A stretch of DNA of 64,000 nucleotides from Emiliania huxleyi CCMP1516 (GCF_000372725.1 NW_005201792.1:839369-903368); one strand, 5' to 3'; positions 8,650-19,281 are shown, numbered from the stretch's first letter. Made by a program: numbers and translations. Notes: a model not told the origin generated them from the sequence alone.

Positions 8650-10899
8650 ATGGAGCCCTCTCAGCACATTCAGCGCTTGCGGTTCCTCTCCGTCTCTCCG
8701 ACGAGCTCCGCGGCGGGTCTATCCACCCATGGCCTCGAGCTGATACGCTCCTTTGACTCTCCCGCACCCGAGACCTTTGAGCGCCCGCACCTTGTCGGCG
8801 CATTGTCGGCCAGCACATCTCACTGCGCCACGCTCCAGCGGACCGAGGCATGCACTTTTCGCGCAGGAGTGCTTCGCAGACACGCGCTGATAGGAGCGGT
8901 CAACGCAACCGCCACCTTTGAAGGCGTCGTTGTGACGAGCCAAGGAGACGTCATTGGCACCCTCGCGGCTCACGCTCTCACCCACAAGGATGCGGTTCGG
9001 CTCTTTCCAAACACAGTCCCGTGCGACCCCGGCCCGCTCGTCCGCGGATGCGTCGAATTGACCACTTTGCTGTCAGTAGATTCACCGAGGCTGCCTGCAC
9101 CGACCCTCCTGCCGTTTGCCCAAGCAGCGTGGAAAAAGTGGCCTCAAGTTTCTGGATCCAATGCAGTGGAGCGCCTCAACCTGTACGACGAGCTGCAGCA
9201 CTTTGCCCCGCGACTGGCGGCCGCCTGCCCATGGAGCGCGCGGCAGGTGGAGGTAGATGACCTGGTCATACCTCAGGGAACTTTCGCCCTCAACCACTTT
9301 CACTTTTTGGCCGAACAGCTGCCCAACATCATACTGGCCGCCCACGCAACAGCTGGCTACGGGGATCGGCTCCTCCTATATGATCAGTCCTCAATCCAGC
9401 GCCTCGCCATTGCCGCGCTGCACCTCGAGGACCGCTCGATCGCGTTCGACCCTTGCTGCGTCTACCGCGCCGCCCGCCTCAAGCTTCTCGTCAGCACGGG
9501 CTTCCCGCTCCCCGCGAGCGCGGCGCACCTCAGCGTCCGCCGGCTCCTCCTTCCGTCGCGGCAAGTGCCAGTGCTCTCCTTTCGGAGGCCCGACGAGCCT
9601 TTGCGCTGCTTCGCGGCGGCGCCAGGCGGGGACTGTACATCGCTCGACCGGTTTGCCATCCTGCTGGACCGCTCAGACCGCAGTGCACAGGCCTCCTTTG
9701 CCAGCTCCCGCATCCTAGCAGACACAGAAACGCACGCAACTTCGATCGCGGCGTCGCTTCATCGCGAGGGAAAGTTGCAACTGCTGCTCTTGCGGGCCGC
9801 CCTGCTGCCGGCCGCGGAGCAGGTGTGGATCTTCTCGAAGGCGCACGTTCTGCTCGGGGCGCACGGCGCCGGACTCACGAACCTCGTCTTCATGTCCCGC
9901 CAGTCAGCCGTCCTCGAGCTGCTGCCAACCAGGGCACGCTTCAACAACCATATCGCGCCTTGCGTCGTGGGACGTTCGAGGGGCGAGATGAACGTGTGTG
10001 GCAAGTCGCAATGCGGGTTCAGCCACTTTTGGGCGCTTGCTGCGGAGGTGGGCGTGGCTCACTACGCGCTTCCCATCGCGGACGCCGCGTGGGGAGACCG
10101 AATCGCTGTGGGCCGCGAGGCTCTCGACGCCGCGGTAATTGGCATCGTGCGCTCGCACGGGGGCAGCGATTGGGTTATTTCTGATCCTGCTGATGAAGTG
10201 GAAATGCCTGCGGCGCGGGCTACGCCACTTCCGGCGCCGCCACCACCACCACCACCGTCCCCATTGCCGGCGCCAAAAGCAGCGTTCCGCGGTGACTACG
10301 GTGGTCTGGTCGCCGGCATAGCGAGCCAGCGGCTTGCGAGCCGCCTTGAGTCTCACGGATTTGGATGGCAGGACAGCATGGTGGCGGCGGCCCATGCGCT
10401 GTCTATGCTGCGTGCGGTTCAGGCGTGGCCCTCAACAGCACTCTCCGGCGCCCGCATGCTGGACGGGAATGCGAGGTGGAAGAACGTGGATCTGCGTGGT
10501 GATTTGATTGCATGGGTGCCACTCGAACCAAGCACGGGATTAGTGGCGCGGGTCGCGGCGCTTCATGCGACAATGGGCTGGGACAAGCTGCGCTTGGCGC
10601 TGCGACTTGTCGTTGAGGCGCTGAACGCGGCGGCAGGCTCTGGCGGCGAAGCGTTGAGGCTCCCCGACCGAATCATGCTCTCGCGCTATCCAGCTGGCGC
10701 ACGCTACAGCCAACACTCGGATGTGTCGCCCGCTGCACCGAACCGGCGAGTGACAGCGATCCTCTACCTCAATAATGGTTGGGAGAGTGACCACGGAGGC
10801 GAGCTTGTCCTGCACCCTCCCGATGGCCCCCAGCATCGAATCGCGCCCCGACTCGGCCGCCTCCTCCTCTTCAATTCGACGTTAGGGCCGGGGAGCTAA
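8650..10899 (+). CDS. GT61-family glycosyltransferase fused to a prolyl-4-hydroxylase-like 2OG-Fe(II) oxygenase, 3'-truncated
   Basis: A single frame of 749 codons. Residues about 200-490 match GT61/DUF563 glycosyltransferases: TFALNHFHFLAEQLPNI near 215 and the nucleotide-sugar-site motif LLGAHGAGLTNLVFM at about 402-416. A Pro-rich linker (PLPAPPPPPPPSPLP, about 526-540) leads to a P4H-type dioxygenase domain: LSRYPAGARYSQHSDVSP (about 677-694, HxD iron ligands), ILYLNNGWESDHGGELVLHP, RLGRLLLFNS. The frame then enters repeat RF1 and stops (LGPGS). The distal iron-binding His and the 2OG-binding basic residue expected within the next 20-30 residues are missing, so the oxygenase half is probably inactive. 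A fusion of this kind could hydroxylate and glycosylate secretory proteins. No clear signal peptide is visible from this Met; an upstream exon is possible. Confidence 0.75.
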   Translation: MEPSQHIQRLRFLSVSPTSSAAGLSTHGLELIRSFDSPAPETFERPHLVGALSASTSHCATLQRTEACTFRAGVLRRHALIGAVNATATFEGVVVTSQGDVIGTLAAHALTHKDAVRLFPNTVPCDPGPLVRGCVELTTLLSVDSPRLPAPTLLPFAQAAWKKWPQVSGSNAVERLNLYDELQHFAPRLAAACPWSARQVEVDDLVIPQGTFALNHFHFLAEQLPNIILAAHATAGYGDRLLLYDQSSIQRLAIAALHLEDRSIAFDPCCVYRAARLKLLVSTGFPLPASAAHLSVRRLLLPSRQVPVLSFRRPDEPLRCFAAAPGGDCTSLDRFAILLDRSDRSAQASFASSRILADTETHATSIAASLHREGKLQLLLLRAALLPAAEQVWIFSKAHVLLGAHGAGLTNLVFMSRQSAVLELLPTRARFNNHIAPCVVGRSRGEMNVCGKSQCGFSHFWALAAEVGVAHYALPIADAAWGDRIAVGREALDAAVIGIVRSHGGSDWVISDPADEVEMPAARATPLPAPPPPPPPSPLPAPKAAFRGDYGGLVAGIASQRLASRLESHGFGWQDSMVAAAHALSMLRAVQAWPSTALSGARMLDGNARWKNVDLRGDLIAWVPLEPSTGLVARVAALHATMGWDKLRLALRLVVEALNAAAGSGGEALRLPDRIMLSRYPAGARYSQHSDVSPAAPNRRVTAILYLNNGWESDHGGELVLHPPDGPQHRIAPRLGRLLLFNSTLGPGS

Positions 10900-11080
10900 G
10901 AAGCGCACCCAGCGGGGAGAATCGGTATCGGGCTACGGGCAAGAGAGCCCTGACCCTGGGCCCGTTCTTGTCAAAGAAAGATTCCAAATTCATCAGCTAA
11001 ATCGATGTTGGAAGATGTTGGAGCGCTGCTTAGTCAAACCCTTCGCGGTTGTTTTTTTGACAAGAACGGGCCCTGGGGGG
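10884..11080 (+). repeat. RF1 fragment that truncates the GT61-P4H gene, plus a 20-bp hairpin
   Basis: AGGGCCGGGGAGCTAAGAAG at 10884 matches RF1 at 1205 and 59970; the copy ends near 10957. It is followed by inverted arms CTGGGCCCGTTCTTGTCAAA (about 10958) and its complement (about 11056-11077), about 80 bp apart. The element supplies the last residues and the stop codon of the upstream frame. Confidence 0.65.
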
Positions 11081-11168
11081 TGCTCGTGCGAGCGGGGACC
11101 ACCCAAAGCGCCAAAACGTTGCGACCGCGGACCGGCTTTGATGTCGCGCTCGTTCACTTCAACCTTCA

Positions 11169-13088
11169 ATGATCGATCGAGGTCGCAACAGCGCCAATGG
11201 CAAAGGAGATTGCTGCTTCTCCTCCTGCCTTGGCCTGGCTTTCGTCGGCACCAGCATCGCCCTGTTCACCCGATCTCACACGACGTTCACATCTCAAATG
11301 ACGACGCTGCTGCAGCCGCTCCACATGGCGGTGGACAATCGGCACTGGAGCAGCAAACGGCTCGATCATCTCATTACGCACGAGTCACCCACCTCTGTCG
11401 CCGTGGCAGCGCTCGACGACGACTGGGTCGACGCCCCCGTCCCTTCCCCTGAGCCCTCGCCGGAGCTCTCAGGGGTAGTCGTGCGCATTGACACCGGCGA
11501 GGTGCTGGGGCGCGCAAACGGCGCCTGCAACTCTTTCTTTGGTGTGCCGTTTGCCGCAACACCGACGGGCTCGCTGCGCTTCCGGCCGCCCTCTGCGGCC
11601 GTTCCGTGGGCAGGTACGCTGGACGCGCGCGTGAGCGACATCAAAGGCTGTACGCAGCCCTCGCTGGACTTCTTGGAGGAGTTCTTCAAGCTGCCGGGGT
11701 GGGCAGACGGGTGGATCGAGGACACGGGCTTCGAGACCCAGTCGAGCGAGGACTGCCTTACCGTCTCGGTGCACACGCCCGACGTCAACGGCAGCGCGCC
11801 TGTGCTCGTGTTTCTGCACGGCGGCTCCAATCTCAACGGCAAGGCAGGCGACAAATGGCCTCAGCCCATCTGTGCGGGTGGCGCCGTCCTCGTCGAGGTC
11901 AACTATCGGCTCGGCGTCTTCGGCAACCTCGCGCTACCAGAGTTGCTGGCAGAGACTGGCACCGCCGGCAACCAGGGGCTGCAGGATCAGCGTGCTGCAC
12001 TGGAGTGGGTGCAGCGCAACATACACGCGATGGGTGGCGACCGCACGCGCGTGAGCCTGATGGGCGAGTCCTCCGGCGCCATGGCGGTCGCCGCGCACCT
12101 CGCGCTGCCGCGCTCGTCTGGGCTGTTTGCGCAGGGAATCCTCATGTCTGGCAATGATTACTCGCTCACGCTGACCGAGGCGTTCGCTGCTGGGAACCAG
12201 TTTGCCGCCCTCTCTGGCTGCGGTAGCGCAGTCAACCGCTTGTCGTGCCTCCGGGGATTGGACCCTAAGATGCTGGTTAATACACAGACGCCCGTGTACA
12301 ACCAAAGCATGCGCGCGCTGCAGACGCCGGTGGCCGACGGCTTCGAGCTTCCACCTGGCACCTCACTCGCGAGCCTGTACGCGTCCGGTCGCGTCCATCC
12401 CAAGCCGCTGCTGCTGGGCACGACCAAGGACGACATCTCAGTCTTCCTGAGACACTCGTGGAGGGAGGTGCTACCGCGGCTGCTCCAAGAGTCGTCCCTC
12501 ACCAAGGACGACCTCGCGGGCTTCCTGGAGCGCTTCCTGCCGAGCGCGTCGCCCGAGGAGCGGGACGCCGTGTTGCGCGCCTACACACCCGCTCGGTTCG
12601 GGCCACCCGCAGTCAGGCACGCGCTTTACGAGCTCGGCACCGACGGTTACTACGCGTGCCCAACTCGGAGGATCGCCTCGGCTGTGGCGTCTCGCCTGCC
12701 GGGCAGCGTTTTCCGCTATGTTTTCGCGGCAGCGATCGTCGACATTGACACGCGCCGAATGCCTGACTGGGCTCGCACGCTCCTGTTTCCTCTGAGGGAA
12801 CGGCTGGCGGACCCGTTGCTCGGCGCTTACCACGGCTCGGACTCTGAGTTGTTGTGGAGCGACCCGTACACGCTCCTCGACGCCGAGGAGAGCGCCCTTC
12901 GCCGCCGGATGCTGCAGCACTGGCTCAGCTTCGTCAAGACAGGCCGTCCGATGGAGAGTTGGCCTGCCTTTGGATCGACCGAGTCGTTCATCAAGCTCGA
13001 CACGAGCGGCGACCGCGTCGGCGAGCATTGGCACCGCGCAAGCTGTGAGATCTTACAGCGCTTTCGCTTTGTATGGGACCCGGGATGA
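11169..13088 (+). CDS. Type-B carboxylesterase (alpha/beta hydrolase), membrane-anchored
   Basis: An uninterrupted 639-residue frame. Residues about 17-33 ([17 protein letters not shown]) form a signal anchor, so the catalytic domain is probably luminal or extracellular. Family landmarks in order: [19 protein letters not shown] (near 120), [50 protein letters not shown], the nucleophile elbow GESSGA (Ser about 301), a [10 protein letters not shown] region and [11 protein letters not shown] (His about 554). Type-B carboxylesterases hydrolyse carboxylic esters; the substrate is unknown. Length and motif order are typical of the family. No intron is needed, unlike most neighbours. Cys-Thr (KGCTQPS) and EDCL cysteines can form the usual first disulfide. 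Confidence 0.9.
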   Translation: MIDRGRNSANGKGDCCFSSCLGLAFVGTSIALFTRSHTTFTSQMTTLLQPLHMAVDNRHWSSKRLDHLITHESPTSVAVAALDDDWVDAPVPSPEPSPELSGVVVRIDTGEVLGRANGACNSFFGVPFAATPTGSLRFRPPSAAVPWAGTLDARVSDIKGCTQPSLDFLEEFFKLPGWADGWIEDTGFETQSSEDCLTVSVHTPDVNGSAPVLVFLHGGSNLNGKAGDKWPQPICAGGAVLVEVNYRLGVFGNLALPELLAETGTAGNQGLQDQRAALEWVQRNIHAMGGDRTRVSLMGESSGAMAVAAHLALPRSSGLFAQGILMSGNDYSLTLTEAFAAGNQFAALSGCGSAVNRLSCLRGLDPKMLVNTQTPVYNQSMRALQTPVADGFELPPGTSLASLYASGRVHPKPLLLGTTKDDISVFLRHSWREVLPRLLQESSLTKDDLAGFLERFLPSASPEERDAVLRAYTPARFGPPAVRHALYELGTDGYYACPTRRIASAVASRLPGSVFRYVFAAAIVDIDTRRMPDWARTLLFPLRERLADPLLGAYHGSDSELLWSDPYTLLDAEESALRRRMLQHWLSFVKTGRPMESWPAFGSTESFIKLDTSGDRVGEHWHRASCEILQRFRFVWDPG

Positions 13089-13622
13089 TGGTCGATGCTT
13101 GAGATGGCAATGGCCGATGCGGATGGTTGTGGCACGCATCTGCGCCACTCGGTCTTCAGTCTGTTTACACATTGCAGTAACTTCTCGAGCGAGTCTGCGT
13201 GTCTCGTCGATGTATCGTACACGGTATCGGCACAGAGGTGTGTGTGCGGATGAGAGCGCGATGTATGTGACACCTTGTCGACACATGGTAGATGTGTTCG
13301 ACACGGTTTTATGTCGTCGTGTGTGTGTGTATGGCTCATGTGGATGTGCAGTGCTTTTTCTGCTCTTACATGTATACTTCGAGAGACAACACGCACAACC
13401 GCCGATCCCGCACCCTCACACAAGTGTAACCCACCCACGTAATACCGTATTATATGCGAAGTATGCCGCGCTGCCTGCCGCCTTGGGGGGGGGCGACCCT
13501 CTCCTACCCAAAGCAGCCAGCCGCGGCGAGTGGGCGGAACTCGTACGACCGCACACGTTCATCCTCGCGCACGGGCCGTGAGAGGTCGATCCGCCACAGG
13601 AGCAGACCGCTCTAAAAGGAGC
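13089..13622. other. Convergent intergenic region
   Basis: It lies between the 3' ends of the carboxylesterase (plus) and the histidine phosphatase (minus). It contains a short TGTGTGTGTA run near 13320. No gene is seen. Confidence 0.6.
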
Positions 13623-14603
13623 TCACGGCGGGGCGTTGTGGGCACCGGCGAGCAGGTCGGTGGCGCTGCTGATCCGCACCGTCGAGCGCGGCGCGTCCGA
13701 AGTGAGCGGCGGGACGTCGAGGCCGTCCTTATTCCCGTGGCTGCACATCACGATGGAGCGGAGCTCGCAGTTGCCGGCGAGGCGCTGCAGCGAGTCCTGG
13801 TCGTCCTTGTGAAGATTCCCGCCGAACTGCGTAAAGATGTGGCGCAGGAAGGACGAGTGCGTCACGACGGCGATGCACTTCTCGGGTCGCTTGTTGAGCC
13901 ACTGCAGGAACGCGATGCCGCGCTCGCAGCAGTGCTCGTCGCTCTCGCGCGCGTCCTCCGTGTAGAAGTGGTCGTCGTCATACGGCACCTCGGACCAGTC
14001 AAAGGACGGGAACTCGGGCATGATTTTCGAGACCGGGCGCCTGCCGTCGCACACGTACTGGCCCCACCGCTCGCGGCACTCCTCGCGCACGAGGATGCGC
14101 GGCGCCGGCACCTTCTCGCCGCGGAGCTTCTCCTCGGACCCGTCGGGTGCGTCGAGCGTTGAGAGGAAGCCGGGCTTGCCCGGCTGCCGGCCCGGCCCGA
14201 AGATATGGAAGGCGGTCTCGCACGTCCTCGTCAGCGGAGACACCACCACCAGGTCGAAGGCGGTGAAGGAGCGGCCGCCGCTTGGGCGGCTCGCGAGGTG
14301 CTGCTTGAGCTTCTGCGCCTGTTAGGGTGAGGGCGGCGTCGGATTTGTGGCGGCGCGGAGCGAGCGGCGACGGTGTGCCTGCTGCACTCCGACGTCAGTG
14401 AGGCGGGCGTCCCACAGCGGGTGGTCCCTCGCAGGATTGTCACCGCGAGTGAGCACGTCATTCGAGCCGCTGCTCGCCGTCGCCGCGTTGTGCTCGCCCT
14501 CGGCGTGGCGAATAAAGTGAACCTTTTTGGTGCGCTCGGCGAGGAACAGCGAAAACCCAGAGTCCGGCGGGCCGAGGGAGTACTCGAAGTTGTCGCCAAT
14601 CAT
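13623..14603 (-). CDS. Phosphoglycerate-mutase-like histidine phosphatase
   Basis: Two exons. Exon 1 (14603-14379) starts MIGDNFEYSLGPPDSGFS and contains the phosphohistidine motif VHFIRHAEGEHN. Exon 2 (14318-13623) has VVVSPLTRTCETA, EECRERWGQYVCDGRR, and the second-His motif AVVTHSSFLRHIF. The intron (14378-14319, 60 nt) has a GC donor (CAG|GCACAC) and acceptor CTAACAG, joining TDVGVQQ to AQKLKQHLASRP. The protein resembles cytosolic PGAM-like phosphatases of plants and protists rather than glycolytic mutase; the substrate is unknown. The Met at 14603 is chosen because sequence upstream in the same frame is low-complexity. Confidence 0.85.
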
Positions 14604-14897
14604 GCAGCGAGAGGAGCCACCCGGGATGAAAGGTGCGAGTGCGAGGCTGCTACAAACTTCGCCCGCCCGTGCGTTTTCTTTTTTCTTTCGTTCTTTCTGG
14701 AACTTTGTCTTATACGAGAGATCGGGACCCTGTCGTGTGGGTGAACCCTGCCCTTTGCTAAGGTATTGAAAATCTATCTCGACATGACATGTGCGCATGC
14801 ACACATGTACATGTGCATGTGCATGCACATGTGACATGAACTCAAGTGTACATTTTCAAGCAACCACGAAAACCCGCCGACCGGCTCCCGCCTCGGC

Positions 14898-15957
14898 TCA
14901 CGAAAGCACGCTCTTGGCAAAAGCCTTCAGCCCGGTGACCTTTGCATTCACGTTGAAGGGCCCCGGGCCCGAGGCGAACGCTACTTTGCTCGTCGCCACC
15001 TGACGGGGAGAAGGAGTTTCTGCACCATGGACGGGATGGAGGTGGCTGGGGCAAGTGGGGTTCGGGCAAGCGGGAGCAGACCTCGATGACGTAGGCTCTG
15101 AACGGCCGCGCCTCGTAGGCGCGCTCGAGCTCGTTCGACATGCTGTCGAGAATCATGGCCACCTCGCCGCCCACCTGCGTGGCGTGGCGCGCTGAGACTT
15201 GGGGCAGGGTGCGCTGCGCGGTGTGCCAGGGAAGGGACAGCCTTCGCTTCGAGCAACGCCTTTGCCAGCCCCGCGGCGTGCGCCCGCTCCTCTTCCGAGG
15301 AGTGCACCTTGATCTCCTCCTTGATTTGCACAGGCGGCGGCAATGGCGGCGTGTCAAACTCGCCCACGGCATGCGCCTCCAGGACGTACACGTGCAGCAC
15401 GGGGAGCCCGTAAGCCGCATTCGTCAGATCGACACCTGGGGGTCGGGATTCCGTTTAAGCCAGAGCGGAGTGAATGCTGCTGCCCTACGTGTCTGGGAAG
15501 TCGCCGGCTCACCCGCAAACGTGCGCCAGATGGGGCAGGTGAGGGAATCAAAGAGGACAGCGACGTGCGCCGCCCCGTTTGCTGCACCGAGCGCCTTGAC
15601 CTCGGCCAGCAGGGACGTAGGCTTCCCCGCGAGCGTGAGAGCAGGCCCATCCGGGGCGACGCTCCCGTTGGCTGGAGCTTTGGATGTGAAGCTTTTGAGG
15701 TTATATGGCCGCATCTTCTGGTAGAGTCGCCAGTCTTTGCCCTCGACATCCTTCCATGCCTTCTCCTCCATCTCGGCGACTTCCGGCTGCGTGCAGTCCT
15801 TGGCCGGGTCACCGCCCGCGGTGAACGCCATCATCCTTCGAAACATGGGCGTCATTATTGTGCTCATAACGGGAAGCTTCATCGGCGACTCGCGCTCGTT
15901 GATGTAGATGTAGAGCACGGCTGCTGCACCAGCGCCGACGACGAGAGCCCGGATCAT
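14898..15957 (-). CDS. Iodothyronine-deiodinase-like (thioredoxin-fold) protein, Cys form
   Basis: Four exons: 15957-15513, 15435-15242, 15197-15082, 14999-14898. Residues 1-20 (MIRALVVGAGAAAVLYIYIN) form an N-terminal anchor. The active-site region reads AVLFDSLTCPIWRTFAG, aligning with the deiodinase SCT-U-PPF site but with Cys in place of selenocysteine. Exon 2 gives VDLTNAAYGLPVLHVYVLEA HAVGEFD, the deiodinase YI-EAHA motif. The C-terminal exons give GGEVAMILDSMSNELERAYE and VATSKVAFASGPGPFNVNAK. Introns: 15512-15436 (GT), 15241-15198 (GC), 15081-15000 (GT). Vertebrate members reductively deiodinate thyroid hormones; in an alga a halogenated-compound or peroxiredoxin-like redox role is only a guess. 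A PE element lies about 80-200 bp upstream in the same orientation. Confidence 0.75.
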
Positions 15958-16029
15958 GCTTGAGGGCGGTGGCGAGGGATTTCCCCGCTAGCGACGGCAA
16001 AAGAAAAAGGGCCACGAGAGATAGGGGAG

Positions 16030-16165
16030 ACAGGGTCCACACCTGACGGCTAACACCACACTTCTCCCCTAAAATCCCTGTGTGGTGGCGGCGTACCGTC
16101 CTCCCATCCCTCCCTTGGGGTGTCTTTTTTCTTTCTTTCTTTTTTCCACACCTGCACGAACAGGA
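16030..16165 (-). promoter_or_regulatory. PE element upstream of the deiodinase-like gene
   Basis: On the minus strand: AAGAAAGAAAGAAAAAAGAC, GGGAGGGATGGGAGGACGG, CCACACAGGGATTTTAGGG, GAGAAGTGTGGTG, TTAGCCGTC. It ends about 70 bp before the start codon at 15957 and matches the blocks at 8330-8440, 21498-21590, 21650-21760 and 29305-29420. Confidence 0.55.
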
Positions 16166-16478
16166 TTTTGGAAGGACGATCAGGGGCACAGGTGGGGCTC
16201 TCCTGCTCCTGACAAGGGACACGACAGGCTCGCAGCGCGGTGCACGGTGGAATCCCAACTCCACTGGCGGTCTCATCTCAGTCTGGCGACCTTCCTCCGG
16301 CTTCTCACCGGCAGTCTCTCACTACCACGGGCACACTGACACAGGGGTGGCAGGGGCGGCGGCATGAGTCTCCCACATACTATGCGGGCCTCGCTAGAGG
16401 TGCGTCCTGTGTGTGTCCTCGTCCTTGAGGTCTTGAGGGGGAAGGGGAAGGGGCTGTGTGTCTGTGCATGCATGCATG

Positions 16479-16604
<126 letters not shown>

Positions 16605-16767
16605 CCGCCCTGAACGCCACGAGCGCGCCGCGAGCGCCGTAGCGCCGGCGAGCGCCGTCGGCAGCGCGCGACCGCCACCCAAAAGTGGAGGTACATCAGG
16701 AGCCGCAGCCGGCCTGCTCTATCAACCGACAGCGAGGCTCGCAAATTAAGGTGCACTCTCTTTTTTC

Positions 16768-17029
16768 TCAGTCCGCCCGGCTCCAAGTGCGGAGCGTCTA
16801 CGCCTAGAAGACGAGGCGCGCAAGCAAGCACAAGCCGGGGCGCAACAGCAGCAGCAGCAGCAGCAGCAGCCCGTTGTAACAAAGCCTCTGCGCCCGCGCC
16901 GCAGAGCGGCCCGCAGCCCCGAGCGCCGAGAGCGAAGCGCGAAGGCCGAGCACCGGACCCCGATCCGGCCCGCCTGGTGGCGGTTCGCGTGTCGGTCCCG
17001 CCTACGTACCGCGTGTCCGGGGCCCTCAT
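16768..17029 (+). CDS. Possible 3' exon of an unknown gene
   Basis: After a pyrimidine tract and acceptor (TTTTTTCTCAG) the plus frame reads SVRPAPSAERLRLEDEARKQ, a CAG-encoded Gln tract (16846-16869), VVTKPLRPRRRAARSPERRE and ends at a TGA near 17029. No start codon or upstream exon was found, and no domain is recognised. It may equally be non-coding GC-rich sequence. Confidence 0.2.
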
Positions 17030-17119
17030 GAGGTGAGCTCAGCGTAGCTCGATTATCCCACACTCATTTATTTTTTATTTATGTATATGCTATATAGCGG
17101 CCATCTTCCTGCATCTGCA

Positions 17120-17580
17120 CATGTACATGTACAGTCTGTTGCGGGCATTCAGAAAGCGTCCCATGAAGAAACCCTACCAAGCAATTTCCGCGAAAATCTA
17201 AGAAACCACGGCGCGCCGCAGGCGCGGCCCCAAGAAAGGGCCCACACACGAGTGTGAACAGGAGCCCCGCTCAAATTTTCTCTTCGCCTGCGGCGCGCGC
17301 ACTTGTCATTTTGCCCAAGTCTGCGGTGTTCTGGGCGGTGTGGATGGAGGTGTGTGCGTCTTCCTGTCATCCCAAGACTGCTGACTGGCGCATCGGTCCA
17401 GCGCTTCCTTATTGTCATTTTACCTAAAAGTTCCTAGATCCCGGCTGACCTGGGGTGCCGGCCGAAGCTAAGAAACCACGGCGTGGGGTGGGTGGGGTGG
17501 GTGGAAAGGCTTAGAAACGGCGGCGTGCCGCGGGATCCTGTTTTCTTAATGCCCGCAACAGACTGTACATGTTGACTATC
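17120..17580. mobile_element. MITE-like element with about 25-bp terminal inverted repeats
   Basis: ACAGTCTGTTGCGGGCATT at about 17130-17148 is the reverse complement of AATGCCCGCAACAGACTGT at about 17548-17566. The interior (about 400 bp) has two CTAAGAAACCACGGCG boxes and no substantial frame. Target-site duplication is not evident. Confidence 0.6.
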
Positions 17581-17673
17581 ACCTCTTAAATATAATAACA
17601 ACGTACTCGACTCTCCAGCACTCCGGCGGCTCAAGCGGGAGGGAGCGGAGACAGTGGGCAGCGCGCGAAGCGG

Positions 17674-17943
17674 GTGAGACTGATAATGCTCCTTCGACTT
17701 AGGGAGCGGTTCAGCTGCTGGGCGGGCTTCAGGGTGGTGCTCACGCGAAAAGGAATCGACGCGATGCACAAAGCATACAAGAAGAGGAGAAAGAAGAGGA
17801 CGGACACCGGTGATGACAAAACAGAAACTAGCGCAGACGAGAGCAGGGCAGACCCGGGGACGGGGGAGCCGGAGCAGATGGCATCGGCCGCCGAGGGAAG
17901 GTTGGGAAGAGGCACGAGGAGGGCGGCGACCTCAACCGACTAA
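17674..17943 (+). CDS. Hypothetical basic/acidic small protein (doubtful)
   Basis: An 89-codon frame (MRLIMLLRLRERFSCW ... HKAYKKRRKKRTDTGDDKTE) changes from basic to acidic, with codon use unlike the GC-saturated neighbours. No homologous family is recognised. It lies in the repeat-rich subtelomere-like block and could be a remnant of an element. The rest of 17.6-18.4 kb holds nothing else I recognise, apart from the CCCATCTC-CAGTAGAGG / TATTTATTTATTT repeat at 18262-18302, also present at 26146-26190. Confidence 0.25.
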   Translation: MRLIMLLRLRERFSCWAGFRVVLTRKGIDAMHKAYKKRRKKRTDTGDDKTETSADESRADPGTGEPEQMASAAEGRLGRGTRRAATSTD

Positions 17944-18478
17944 TGGAGGACCCGCCGTCGCCAGACGAGACGCAGGGCAGACGACGGGGAGGCGGAGCAA
18001 ACGCGCAGGGCGAGACGAGGGAGGGAGCAGGACTTTGCGGAGATTAGCAGGAGGATGTACGAAGAGATTAGGAGCAGCAGGAACCCGACGGGGACCATGT
18101 GGAAGACGGCTAGTGCTAGCTGCTACCACCCTACCAGAGAGTCTCCCCCAAGCCCCATATCGCGCATCGGGGGGACACGACCCCGGCTAGTCGCCGCCGA
18201 CCACACCCACAAAGAACCCTGCACAAAGATCGCAAGGGCGGGGTCCTGTTCCTTTTTACCCCCATCTCACAGTAGAGGTGTCCGTTTTTATTTATTTATT
18301 TCCAGCACTCCGGACGTCGACTCAGTTCTTGGCCAAAGTACAGGTTTCGATCCGGGCCACCGCAAATTTTGATCAGCAAATTTCGAGGGGCGGCCGCAAA
18401 TTTTGAGGTAGATTTTGATTGTCAAAACGTGTCCGTCTTGGCACAGGATAGAGCATATAGGCGGCGAACACCCAGGTG

Positions 18479-18965
18479 CGCAGGGACATCGCGACTCTGC
18501 CCGCTCGCTCGACCCTTTTGCCGCGAGAGGGCGCCGGCCGCGTGTAAGAGGTGGCTGGCGCCCTGAGGCGGCAATTGGTGGCGTGGGGAGTTTTGCGGAG
18601 AACGCTACTGGCGGCGCGACAGGGCCTCTCTCGATTGCGTGTGCCGCCCATCGGCACGCGGGTGCGCAGACATCGCGACTCTGCCCGCGCTCGCTCGACC
18701 CTTTTGCCGCGAGAGGGCGCCGGCCGCGTGTAAGAGGTGGCTGGCGCCCTGAGGCGGCAATTGGTGGCGTGCGGAGTTTTCGGAGAACGCTACTGGCGGC
18801 GCGACAGGGCCTCTCTCCGCTGCGTGTGCCGCCCCATCAGCACGCGGGTGCGCAGACATCGCGACTCTGCCCGCTCGCTCGACCCTTTTGCCGCGAGAGG
18901 GCGCCGGCCGCGTGTATGAGGTGGCTGGCGGCCTGGCGCCCTGAGGCGGCATTTGGTGGGGTCAG
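18479..18965 (+). repeat. Satellite: about 2.6 copies of a 186-bp unit
   Basis: Units begin near 18479, 18665 and 18849 with GACATCGCGACTCTGCCCGC and contain TTTTGCCGCGAGAGGGCGCC and GGCGCCCTGAGGCGGCA. Copies differ by few bases and small indels. The array directly precedes the telomere-type repeat. Confidence 0.85.
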
Positions 18966-19048
18966 CGTGCGGTGCTGAGTCTTACTCGTCCGCGCTGGGG
19001 CCAGATCCCAGCGCAGAACTCTGCAACGCTGGCATACAAACACAAGAA

Positions 19049-19135
19049 CACTAACCCTAACCCTAACCCTAACCCTAACCCTAACCCTAACGCTAAGCCC
19101 TAACCTCTAACCCTAATAACCCTAACCTAACCCAC
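19049..19135 (+). repeat. Interstitial telomere-type array (CCCTAA)n
   Basis: Starts CACTAACCCTAACCCTAACC and continues as about seven perfect CCCTAA units, then degenerates (CGCTAAGCCCTAACCTCTAA). CCCTAA on the plus strand is the orientation of a left chromosome end, with the 2OG oxygenase gene as the first gene inside it, yet 19 kb of sequence lies to its left. Confidence 0.9.
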
Positions 19136-19281
19136 CCCCCAACTCCACACCGCAAATGTGAAAGATCTTGATGAAAATCAGGCCCGACTGCAAATTTCTT
19201 CAAAATTTTCGCAGGCGCTCCGCGCCTGTAAATTTTGAAATAAATTCGACAAAATTGGTACCTGGCCCAACTCAGTTCAGA

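Noticed and set aside
18479-18965. Satellite as a possible CRISPR-like array
   Set aside because: The 186-bp units are contiguous with no repeat/spacer alternation.
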